Of a stretch of 64,000 nucleotides of DNA, positions 1 to 9,479 are shown in pieces. Both the position numbers and the translations under genes were made by a program. Origin of the DNA: Colius striatus (lineage: Eukaryota > Chordata > Aves > Coliiformes > Coliidae); assembly GCF_028858725.1 (NCBI RefSeq), contig NC_084774.1, positions 5,554,001-5,618,000 on the forward strand, in the 5' to 3' direction. How positions within the stretch are numbered: position 1 is the first letter of the stretch; each line of letters opens with the position of its first letter. The notes under the pieces are model-generated. The model was not told the origin of the DNA. It ran no database searches and saw only the letters and a program-made list of their open reading frames with translations.

Positions 1-941
1 TGGCCAGTTGCACTCAGCTGAAATATATGGGTAGAGAGGCAAAGTTCTTGGCCCCTGACAGATATCTCTGCTGCAGAATCCTGACTATCAAGCACAGACT
101 TTGTGATCACTGCACAAAGACACCAAACTGATGCACAGGCCAAGGAGCTGGAGTGTTTGCAGGGCAAAGCCATGTGCAGTATCAGAAGGAGAAATCTGCA
201 GCCCAGCCTAGACAGGGCAGGTAGGCTGGCAGTCAGGACATGCAATGGGTAGAGTAAAGCAGGCAGCAATTACTCTGCTATAGAAAGATGGAAGGACAAC
301 ATGGGAAGCTTCCCTAGAACGTGCTTGGTATAACACACAGATGGGAGGCAAATGGCACCATTATCAGCCTGTAACAGGACCAAAAGGGAAAGAAATAGAG
401 AAGCAGAAGTGTTATACAGAATCTCACAGCCTAGCAAAACTTACATCAGAAAACTCTGGTAAAAGATGGAATGAATTTCAACTTATTTTAAGCATATCAA
501 GATGACAAGTCTGTCTGAGCTGGGCCCTCAGGTCACTTTGGAATTAGCAGAGAAACAGGCTCACAGAAGTCATGATTCACCTAGCTGACCTCTAAGATCC
601 ACTTCAGTCTGTCTACTGTGGCACAGGAAATGCCAGGTTTATTTTCTCTTAGATCAAACATGGCCAGGTCTGGTGGAGATCTGCCAGTAGGCAGATGAAT
701 TAATTCCCTTTTCTGCGCTCTCACCTGCTGTGGCAGTACTGTGTGAAAGGAAGAAGGTGTTCAGCTGAAAAGGCCTAGACCTGCTCCTGCACATCACAAC
801 CAGCTCAGAAGAGGTCAGAGTGCTGCTCTCACAGGTATCCACCACTGGAAAGAATTACCCACAGACACGAGGGTCTGACACCTCCATTCTCTCCACAGAC
901 AGTTACATTCCAACAGCCAGATCCTCTGGGCTCTGACTCAC
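1..941 (-). other. MYBL2 intron sequence
   Basis: This is the intron following the fourth coding exon of MYBL2. It holds no coding exon, repeat family or RNA gene that I could recognise. The exon carrying the remainder of Myb repeat 2 should lie to the left of the window. Confidence 0.6.
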
Positions 942-3398
942 CTTTTGGTCCTCCTCTTTGGTCCAAGGGCCCTTAACCAAGTCTGGATTCAACACCCTCA
1001 GCCACCGGTACTGACACTGCTGATCACTGCGGTTCTAGGAAAAGGAAATAACAGCCTTGTGTTAGACTGGACACTCCAAACACCCCTATAACAGCAGTCC
1101 CCACACACAGGCTGGCCCATGGAGAACCTGCAAAAGCACATAAAGAATACACACTAACATTAGGTTACCAGGTGCAGGGACAGGAACTTAAATTTCTCAC
1201 CCCAGCTCTAACAGACTCACCCTTGAAAGTCCTCTATTCAAGAAGGATGTCCCCCTGCCCTGAAAGAGCACTGTTGCACAGCCTGGAGCTGCAGTCACAC
1301 AACAACATCCCACTGTGCAAGGTGCTACAGAGAACCAGCACAATGAGCACAAGAAGAGACATGCAAACACTACAATTCCCAACTGGGCAAGGAGTTACTT
1401 ACAGGAAAGTGACTGGCCAGGAACTTCCAGTCATTCTGGCCATAATGTCTTACTAACATCTTCAGCTGCTCATCCTGCAAAGAACATAGACATTTACTTA
1501 CACATATACTGAGGCAACACATCATAGGCACCCTGAGCTGATGGCATCAAGAGAACAAGATGGATATTCTGATGAACTGTAAAGAAGAGGGGTTTTGGCT
1601 CTCAGGGGAGGAAGGTGGCTGACACTGTCCTTCATCAGCACACCATACATGAAGCCCAGCTGCAGCAGACCATTTGTTTCTGTACTAGGGTGAGATCACG
1701 CAGTGAGTGCAAAACAAGAGCTCAGTTCTTTTCCAGTAGTCTGCTTCAAACCCCACAGCCAAGGCTACCTGCTTATTCAGCCCCAGTACACCCCTGACTT
1801 GATAGTCCATCTCCCAGCTCAGTCACTGCCTTTGTCTGGCCAAGAAAGCTGACAAGTTTAAGTGTATCACCACTAGCCTGGGCACCTACCATCTCTCAGT
1901 GCTACAGGGCTCTACCACACATCTTTCATAAACTCTGCTACAGCTCACCAAAAGCCTGCTGTAGATGTCCTCACCTCTGGGCTCTGGCTGGGCAAACAGA
2001 GCCATGAAATAACTCTCTGCCCAACATGAGCCTGAGGCTTTTATTACTGCAAAAAGACCACCTTACTTGGTGCTCAGACTCCAGGAAGACAAGGTATCTT
2101 GCAGATTTCATACAGAACAATGATGATGGGAGGAGGAAAGATAATATCCCAACTAATTTAAGGCTGCCAGACAGGACACTACTAGTCACAGCCCTCCCTG
2201 CCTTTGCTAAAGAAAAGTGAAGATATTTCCACTGTGCAATTCAGCTTGCTGGATGCCTCAGCCATCCTCTGTAACCTTACTATGCTCACAAGAGTGCTGC
2301 AGGTAGTGGATGCCTCACTCAGGCTCATATGCCAAAGTGGCTGGAGCTCTTGCTGTCTGGGCTATTCTTCAAACTCCCCTGAACCTCCCAGCCTCATGAA
2401 GACCACAGCTCACATCAGCATAAAAAGACACACGGTCTTCTCCAGCAGCAAGACTGCTACTCTAGCTGAGGGCTGGAGTGCAGACACCCAAGCCCTGAGT
2501 GCAACACCAGAAGACCACCCCAAAGCACCTGCACTCACCAAGTGCCAGGCTCTCACTCACCTCTTCTTGTGTCCACTTGACTTTGCATCTGCCGTCCCGC
2601 TGCTCTGGCACATCTGAGTCGGTATCCTGGTAATGCAGCTCATCCTGTTCCTCCCTAGAGATGAATAAACAAAGACTATAATTTCCATCTCCCATAAAAA
2701 TGCAGCAGAGGGAGCAAACTCCACTATGCAGAGATCCAGAGAGCAACCTGCCCTGTACAGAGCAGAGGTTCAGATCTACTCTCTTCTGGCACTGAACCCT
2801 GACACCTCACAGACATTCACCTAGACACCCCAGGTTTAAAAGGGTCCCGGTGCACTATAGTAGTTTTGAGGCTAGTGAGAGCAGGGGAAGGGGTGATTCT
2901 GTTCCATTCTGTCCCTCCTGGAGGACTCTGCATTTAGGAACTCGAGCCATTTCCCCCCCCCTTTACTGCTCATCAGTCGCCCAGATTGCTGAGGTAAAGA
3001 AGGATACGAGGAGCAGCCAGAAGCCAGGCAGCCAGTGCTGAGGGCAGCCCCAAAGGGCTTTACACATCACCCACCCGACTCCCCAGCCCGCCCTGCCAGC
3101 CCCCGGCTCCCGCGCAGCCACAGCCAGGCCCGCACCCAGCTGCCGGGGGGAGCCGAGGGGATCCTTAGAGCAGGGCCCGCGGAACGGGAAGCCCAGGAGA
3201 GCGGGATCGCGGCCCTGCCCGTTGCCCGCCGCCCCGCCGGAGAGCGGGAACGAGCCGTCCGGACCGCGCGGCGGAGAGGAGCCTGCAGAGGGTAACTCGG
3301 CACTCCCTGCACCGCCGCGGCGGGAAGGTGCGGAGCCAGCCCGCGGCGCGGGAGGGGGGAAGAGGGACCTCCACTCACCCGCGGGGACGGCGGGCCAT
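942..3398 (-). CDS. MYBL2: MYBL2 (B-Myb), 5' part, coding exons 1-4 (partial gene)
   Basis: B-Myb is a nuclear DNA-binding factor that, with the MuvB complex, activates late cell-cycle genes. Four minus-strand coding exons read in continuous phase: 3398-3379 (start MARRPR), 2654-2561, 1474-1403 and 1034-942, giving 93 residues. The text matches the human N-terminus closely: DELHYQDTDSDVPEQRD, then Myb repeat R1 with its three spaced tryptophans (KWTQEE, DWKFLASHFP, RWLRVLNP), then the opening of R2 (LVKGPWTKEEDQK). All introns have GT donors and AG acceptors. The start ATG is in a good context (GCCATGG) inside a CpG island. The rest of R2, R3 and the C-terminal part must lie left of position 1; I saw no further exon in 1-940. 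Identity is near certain because of the exon 2 peptide, which MYB and MYBL1 lack. Confidence 0.96.
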
Positions 3399-3620
3399 GG
3401 CAAGGCCAGGACGGCAGCACCGGGCGGCGGCGGCACTTTCCTATCTCGCGCCAACGGCAGCGCCCCTCCGCGCGGGGCCGGGCCGCGCATGCGCGGGGCC
3501 GCCTCCGCCCGCACAAAGAGGCGCGCGCGGGAGGGCGCCCGCCCGACCCGCCTTTGAGGGCCGGACGGGCGGCCGCTCCGAGCCCCCCGCACCCGGCCCG
3601 CACCCCGGAGCGCCCGCAGC
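3050..3620 (-). promoter_or_regulatory. CpG island promoter of MYBL2, with E2F-like and NRF1-like sites
   Basis: The stretch is very GC-rich with dense CpG and spans the MYBL2 start codon at 3398. On the minus strand, just upstream of the ATG (3456-3433), is TTGGCGCGAGA followed directly by TAGGAAAGTG. The first half resembles an E2F site; from memory, mammalian MYBL2 promoters carry a similar E2F site with a neighbouring cell-cycle repression element, but I could not check this. An exact GCGCATGCGC palindrome (NRF1 type) is at 3485-3494. No TATA box is obvious. The island may also fire rightward and drive the unknown plus-strand gene. Confidence 0.75.
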
Positions 3621-5399
3621 CCCGCGGAGGATTCCCTGCGCGTCACCTCCACTCCTACAACAGCCGTTGCAGATCCCTCGTGTTTGGGGTGCACTGAGAT
3701 CCCCTCCTGCTTACTTAGCTCTAGGAAGGAGTTTGCCACAGCACTGCCGTGGTCAAGCCACAGCCACTCAGCCATGAGACACAGGACTCCCCCAGTAGCT
3801 GCCTCCCGTCAAAACAGGGGAAGGGCGAAGCGCGAATTAAAGTCAGCCGCCTTGCCCTGGTTGCTTTTGCAGCATGTCTCATGCCAGCGGTGCACTGCAG
3901 GGTGCCCGTTGCAGCACGGCTCTGCTGCTCTCTAGACAGGCAGGCAGAAGGCACAGAAAAGCTCATCTCCCCCTGCGAGCCGCGGCCAGGCAGTGGCACT
4001 GCTACACCGCCCACGAGAAGCGGGAGAGGAAAAGCAGCATGAGCGGCTGCCCCGCGGACAGCCGGTCCCCAGCAAGCCAGCCCTTCCTACAGCTGCAGCG
4101 GGGACTCCGGCCCACCTCACACAGCACACGATCTCCTGTGCCTGTACAGTATCTATAGCGGCCACGTGCACCTTGGTGCTCCCGATCAACACAAAACTAA
4201 AGAGAGATAGCACCTTGTTGGCAACCACCCCTGAATATTGTGACCTGAAGCAGAGGACCACGGCTTCTATGAACACTCCCAGCTGACAAGGGACAAACAC
4301 AGCTGATCCCTTACATGACCCAGTTCACGGCAACCACTCACTGCCCCTGCACTTTAAAAGAAGCAAAGAATAAACCCCTCCCTCCTCCAAACTAGCTTAA
4401 TTAGGAAATTAGCCTATTAGTGAACTACCAGAACTATAAATTAGCTAGAAGGAAGACTGGTAAAAACAAGGATCAAGATCTTGAAGAGGGATTCTGTAGA
4501 AGGTGAGTAGTGCTTTTTAAGTCTGCTGCCTTAGCACATATGTGTTATTTTCCTAGTATTTCTCACATACTATTTTTTTTAATTGTCTTTAAGGAAAGAG
4601 TATTTTACTCTCTTAAAAAAGTCTTTCCTTCTAGACCAACAAAACACACTCCCCTTTTCAGGAGCCTTTTAACTTATTTAATGTGTTTAGTGTAAGAATA
4701 GCGTCAGACCACAGTAGCTGCCTTATGTAATCTGCCCAGTTCTCGCTGGGGAATACTTGGAAGGCACTAGCTGCTGACAGAGCTAGTGCTGAGAAACTCC
4801 TCCTATGTGAAGAAGGACTATGAAGAAGGAATCTCCTGCCCCAGAGCAGAAGGTAGGGCATATAGAATGAGGATGCATCTCCTCAGTGCCCTGTGTGGGC
4901 TGTGGGACCCCACAGGTTAGAAAGTACAGCAGGGATGAGAGCTGCTCTTAAACCTTTCCCATCCTTACCACAGTCTCTATTTTAAAAGGATTCTAACTGG
5001 GGTTAATGGCCTTCTGATACAAGGAACAAGGATAAAGTGCCCTATATCTCTGGGGAAAAAACAGCTTCATCTTAGAGCCATTAGGAGATTGAGAGGTTCA
5101 CTGAGACTTTACACCCAGGGGTACAAAGCTAAGAGTAATGGTATACAAGCTCAGTTTGGACAAATACTACTCATGGGATGTTCCACAATGACCTCTGACC
5201 AGCAAACAGGTCTTGGTGCAATTGTGTTGCTCCAGAAGACAATGACAGGCTAGATGCACACCTACCTGTCCTAAACCCCACTCAGCTCCTCACTCTCCCA
5301 AGTGAGAATGAGACAAGATTAAGTGGAGAATAGTTATGTTACTCCATGTAATTACTCTTCAGTAAGCAGTAAAGAACAAGAATGTATTTGTTCTAACAG
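3621..5399 (+). other. Spacer and probable noncoding 5' exon/intron of the unknown plus-strand gene
   Basis: CpG density falls across this stretch. A good plus-strand donor (AGAAG then GTGAGTAG) is at 4502/4503, and a good acceptor (TTCTAACAG) ends at 5399, so a spliced rightward transcript with a noncoding first exon is plausible. The three frames leading into the 4502 donor either carry stops close by or fail to join openly to the next exon, so I treat that exon as untranslated. The transcription start was not located. Confidence 0.4.
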
Positions 5400-5441
5400 G
5401 AGTATCCTAGTCTAAACCAGGCAGTGGTGAGATTCTGCAAC

Positions 5442-6188
5442 ATGCTGTCCAGCAAAAGGAGTGCTACCAGCATCCAGGACATAAAGGAAATACTAGAAAA
5501 GGGGTTTCTGGCCAGGACCTCCAGCCATTCTTCTCCTGTCAACAGCTATTCCATGAACAATAGCAGTGCCTCCAAACCAGACACCTGGGAGCTTCTCATG
5601 GACTCAGACAACATGACAAAAGGCAATTCTCCGTGTCTTGTCAAGCAGCCAGAGTCTCTGAGCAGCTGTGTGAAGACTGACCTTCACTGCCTGACTCAAG
5701 GTATCTCTGACATCAGTCTTGCCTGCTTCTGCAAGATCCACCATGGTCATGCCACCCTTGACCTGTCTGGTTTGCCTTGTGATCATCTCAGCAGAGGTGG
5801 CTGCTTGATGGATATAGCATCACAGCACACCTCAACACCATGCAAGGAAGAAAAGCACTCCAAACTGCTAGACAGCCTGCTCTCCAAGAGCACTGAGCTT
5901 GCTGGTGATCTTTCAACCCTTGGGAAGTTGCCAGCATCCAGATGGGAGATCTCTGCAATAAAAAAAAACCTGGATACCAGCTTGTCCCTTGATGTGAGTG
6001 TGGAGGAGTTGAGGTTACTGGGATGCTCCAAACTGGACATGCCATCCCTGGAGACCTCTGTAGTAATTCCTCTGTCTTGGCCTGGAGCCTTTCAGAAGCA
6101 CCCTACGCTGACTCAAGGGTCAGCTGCTCCTGAGAGCCAGCTGAGTGATGTTGAACCCATCCCTGTGTTTCTGCACCAGGCTCCGTGA
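5442..6188 (+). CDS. Unidentified protein, 248 aa, in a single terminal exon
   Basis: I do not recognise this protein. The frame is open from the acceptor at 5399/5400 to the stop at 6188. The first ATG in it, at 5442, has A at -3 and would give a 248-residue protein beginning MLSSKRSATSIQDIKEILEK. It is rich in serine and leucine, with no signal peptide, membrane segment or zinc finger visible, and looks largely disordered with short amphipathic stretches (IQDIKEILEKGFLA, KLLDSLLSKSTEL). A canonical AATAAA lies about 270 bases after the stop, as expected for a real last exon. The gene is head to head with MYBL2. An open frame of this length outside a CpG island, with acceptor and poly(A) signal, argues for a real gene, but coding status is not proven. 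A remote link to the Ski7-like alternative exon of HBS1L is considered in the findings. Confidence 0.5.
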   Translation: MLSSKRSATSIQDIKEILEKGFLARTSSHSSPVNSYSMNNSSASKPDTWELLMDSDNMTKGNSPCLVKQPESLSSCVKTDLHCLTQGISDISLACFCKIHHGHATLDLSGLPCDHLSRGGCLMDIASQHTSTPCKEEKHSKLLDSLLSKSTELAGDLSTLGKLPASRWEISAIKKNLDTSLSLDVSVEELRLLGCSKLDMPSLETSVVIPLSWPGAFQKHPTLTQGSAAPESQLSDVEPIPVFLHQAP

Positions 6189-6461
6189 TGGGTGCTGGCT
6201 CCATGCTGGGGGGTACCAGCCTGAGTTTGTGCTGCAGAGCTGCCGTCTATGCTGCTGCACAGATCAAGCCTGTTTCCTGCCCTGAGCCAGGGGGGTGATG
6301 GCATTGCTTGAACTCCTTCGGCCTGAGGTGACTGAAACAGCAACGTGCTTGAGGCACTTGTGGGTGGAGGAAGCCCAGGCTCTGGGTGGCAGCCCCAAAA
6401 GCCAGCACCAGCATCCCTGTTGCTTCCCCCATCCTTCCCCATCGCTGTTTTGTATTAATGC

Positions 6462-6467
6462 AATAAA
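6462..6467 (+). terminator. Poly(A) signal of the unknown plus-strand gene
   Basis: A canonical AATAAA follows the 5442-6188 reading frame. A GT-rich stretch (GTGCGTGCGGG) lies about 45 bases downstream, as expected for a cleavage site near 6485. It sits at the very edge of the next CpG island. Confidence 0.6.
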
Positions 6468-6479
6468 GATACGAACTTC

Positions 6480-7080
6480 CCTGTAGCCCGCTCTCTGCTG
6501 CTGACAGCGTGCGTGCGGGCCCGGCTCCAGCCGGGCTGAGGCCGGGCAGCTCCGCCGGGAGCCGCCGGGAGCCCCGCACGGCCCGCCCGCCCCCGGGGCC
6601 AGCGCGGAGTCAGCGGGGCCGCCGCGGCCGCCTGCGCCGGCCCTTCCGTCGCGGGCGCCTGACGGGCGGAACGCCGCGGCAAGATGGCCGGGCCGCGCCG
6701 AGCCCCGGGCGGGGAGCCACCGGCCGAGAGCCGCCCCCTCGCCCCCGCTTACCTGTCAGAGGGGCCCGGGGAGGTCTCGGTGCCGCAGAGGCGCGAGGAG
6801 GCGGCCCCGGGCCTCGCCGCCGGGCCATGGCGGCGGTGCTGCCCGCGCTGCCGGGGCTCGCCGCTGCCGCCGGGGAGCGCGGGCCCGGAGCCGCCGGGGC
6901 TGGGGATCCCTCTTCTGGCACACGGGGAGAAGAACAAGTTGAGAGCGGACGGGCCGCGGCAGCGTGGCGCCGCGCGGCTCAGGGGCAGCGGGGCTGGGAG
7001 CCGCAGTGCCTCGCACCCGCGGTTAGTTAACGCAGGATTTTAATCCTCGGCCCAGCCCGAGGAACTCGGCCCCGCCAGCG
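6480..7080. promoter_or_regulatory. Orphan CpG island with a minus-strand candidate first exon
   Basis: About 600 bases of very high GC with dense CpG lie between the plus-strand poly(A) site and the IFT52 3' end, where no gene start is otherwise known. On the minus strand an ATG in strong context (GCCGCCATGG, at 6828) opens a frame (MARRRGPGPP onward) running to a good donor, ACAG/GTAAGCG, at 6753. That makes a possible 76-base first coding segment ending in phase 1. Its phase does not fit MYBL2 exon 2, so it is not a simple alternative MYBL2 start. On the plus strand an open frame overlaps but shows no convincing donor. The gene served, if any, is unknown. Confidence 0.5.
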
Positions 7081-9200
7081 TTTGCCGACACGGGACAGTT
7101 TAACTTGCACACTTGTCCGAGGGAAAGAGCCCACCCCATCGCCCAGCCCTGCCACAGGTTTTCTCACACTTGTAGCAGAGCTTCCTACCTTACACAGACA
7201 CTTGATCGCTTTCCCCTTTCCCTCTCATCACTTCTTACAGCAGACAGAAAAAGGAAGAGAATTACTTGTTAAAATCGCTTTCCAAGGCATTTAACGGTTT
7301 ACTGAAACCAAACCTACACTCCCTCCTCCTCTTTAAGGTACAGATAAAGGGAGTGGTGTTGTGTGACAGAACAGAGAGAGAAAAAAGGGGGAATAGTGAG
7401 AACTGCTTGGAACCAACTTTTAAGAGTTAAAGCAACAATTTCACTGACTCTCTGCCTAGCTGCGTGCCTCAGCATCCAGGGACCTGGTCTTATTTCCTGA
7501 GAGCCCTCAGCCAGTTGCAGTCCTTCAAAATTTTGTCAATCAGCCCTAAACTTTTTACATATCATACCCTCCTGACCAAAGTAAGCACTTCTGCCTCTAA
7601 AGTAATGGTTTAAATACTTCCAAAGAGATCGTTTTGAAAGAGATGCAAGCTATTGCCTCACATGTATTGCACACTGATGCTTCTGACAAAAAAAAAAAAC
7701 CACAAAAAAACATCTATTGAGCAAAATATCTGACCTCAGCTGTCAGAGACAAACAGGCAACAGGGACCTGCTTGTATTCGCTGGCTGCTCAGATGACTTT
7801 TTTCTAAACCATGTTACAACATCAGGAACAGGCAACAAAACAACTCAGAAAAAGTGCCCAGAACGTATTTACAGTTTGATGTATAAACACCACGGAGCAG
7901 TACAAACCGGATCTATAATTAGGAAGATCACACAGTTGTTTGGTTCAACTGCAGTCTGTGCCGGTTGACTGGCTGGTATTGATACTGCAGAGCAAAGATT
8001 AAGCTTATTGTGTAAATGTGCAGCTGGAATGTACAAAATACTCAGTGTGACAAACACAAGCATGCCCTTTAAGACAAATAAATGAAAGAAGAAGAAAAAG
8101 GCATGGCTGCAGTGTAACAAGACTACACTGCTAATGTCAGACCACTACTGCTAACACTACATTAGCACATCTTACCTGGCCACTGATGTGGCAGGGGCTG
8201 TGGGACAACTTCTTTAAGAAACCTTGTGTCAATTTTGCCTCCTGCTTGGCCTGCCATGTCAAATGAAAAGGTTTTTTGTAGGATAAAAGACGAACAGATG
8301 CTCTGCAAAAAGCAGTTTTGACGTTAAAAGATGTGTCAGAGGAAGACAAAGCCCAGGTGTAAGAAAGGCTGCTTAGAAGACTTCAGTGGGGGTAAGAATT
8401 TGCATTAAACAGTTTAAGTGTTAAGTACAGCACTTTCTGTATGTCAAAGTGTCACAAAGATACGTGGTGTTAACCATGCTGACAAATCTTTTCTTCTCAC
8501 TGGTTCTCACTTCTAACTTCTCATCCCTGGCTCTATTTTTTTGCAGTTCACTGAGCATTTAATCATCAATTAATTTCATCTGGATTTCCATTCTTGTGCA
8601 TTACCTAGCTTGTTAATCCCTGGAAATGGGCTAGGTATGAAATAACTGCAAGTGAAAATATTCACAAAATCACAGAATCTTAAGAACTGGAGGGGATCTG
8701 AAAAGATCATCCAAGTCCACCTCTCGTACCAGAGTAGGGTCACCTAGAGCAGGTCACACAGGAACTCGTCCAGGTGGGTTTGGAACGTCCCCAGAGAAGG
8801 AGACTCCACACCCCATCTGGGCAGCCCCTTCAAGTGTTCCATTTCTGCACAGTATCACTTTTTTTCATAAGGATCCAAATGTGGTCCTTTTCAAAATGAT
8901 GTATATCCAGACTCATATGAGGCAGTAATCTGCAACAATGTCATTAGTGCTTAATTTCGATTCTTCCCCTCCCTCAGAAGGAATGTTTTCCATCTCTTCT
9001 TGCTCCACTTTGGCAGAGAGACAAAAGGAGACTGGCCCAGGGTGACACACGAGCATATTTTCAGCTGCTCTTGGATTTATGGCCTTATTTTCTTTTTGAC
9101 AGTTCACAAACTAAAATAACAATCTTTCCCACCGTGCAATTAAGCACATCAAGAGAACCCACAGTAAGGCATGCTACAAGAAAATAAATACTAGAGCCAC
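7081..9200. other. Intergenic spacer between the orphan CpG island and the IFT52 3' end
   Basis: No supported coding exon is present. An A-rich run is at 7688-7710 and a decayed CR1 fragment at about 8667-8885. The remaining short open frames have no splice or codon-level support. Confidence 0.5.
8667..8885 (-). repeat. CR1 LINE 3' fragment, old
   Basis: The stretch starts with the reversed CR1 3' end (TCACAGAATC) and continues with CR1 tail text in minus orientation: aagtccacctc, agggtcacct, aggtcacacaggaact, cgtccaggtgggttt, then the first part of the leading-edge region. The right half is strongly diverged. It is a 5'-truncated insertion, as is usual for CR1. Confidence 0.8.
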
Positions 9201-9221
9201 AAAGAAGGACCAAACCCACAA

Positions 9222-9227
9222 TTTATT
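9222..9227 (-). terminator. Poly(A) signal of IFT52
   Basis: TTTATT on the plus strand is a canonical AATAAA on the minus strand, about 255 bases beyond the IFT52 stop codon at 9480. It is the likely 3' end signal. Confidence 0.6.
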
Positions 9228-9479
9228 AGTATAGATTTTTTTATATATATTACAAAATTACAGTTTCAATAAAGTAGAAAAAGAGGAAACTATTTGGGAA
9301 GTGTTTGCAAAACAGAAGCACTTCCTTGAAAGGCATTAATTATCCAAACTACTGCATAGAAACAGTCCAAACATTCAGTGAACTACTGAGGTGGTCCCAA
9401 TCAATCATAGAGGTTGGCAAAAAATGTTAAAAGTGTGTTTTTGCTAAAAGGTCTGTCTCAAACTGGGGAAAGCCAGGCC

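Noticed and set aside
2963-3775. 270-codon open frame on the minus strand over MYBL2 exon 1
   Set aside because: It reads through the true MYBL2 exon 1 donor in another frame. Stop-poor sequence is expected in such GC-rich DNA, and the composition (Arg, Pro, Ala, Gly) is that of a CpG island.
3932-4300. 122-codon minus-strand frame with a hydrophobic stretch (KVLSLFSFVLIG)
   Set aside because: It has no convincing splice sites, no match to a known family, and lies in a promoter flank; probably chance.
6753-6828. Orphan-island exon as an alternative MYBL2 start (MARRRG resembles MARRPR)
   Set aside because: It ends in phase 1 while MYBL2 exon 2 needs phase 2, so it cannot splice in frame.
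6509-7043. Overlapping plus-strand frames of 119 and 173 codons in the orphan CpG island
   Set aside because: Composition is typical of island DNA, the frames overlap each other and minus-strand frames, and no donor fits.
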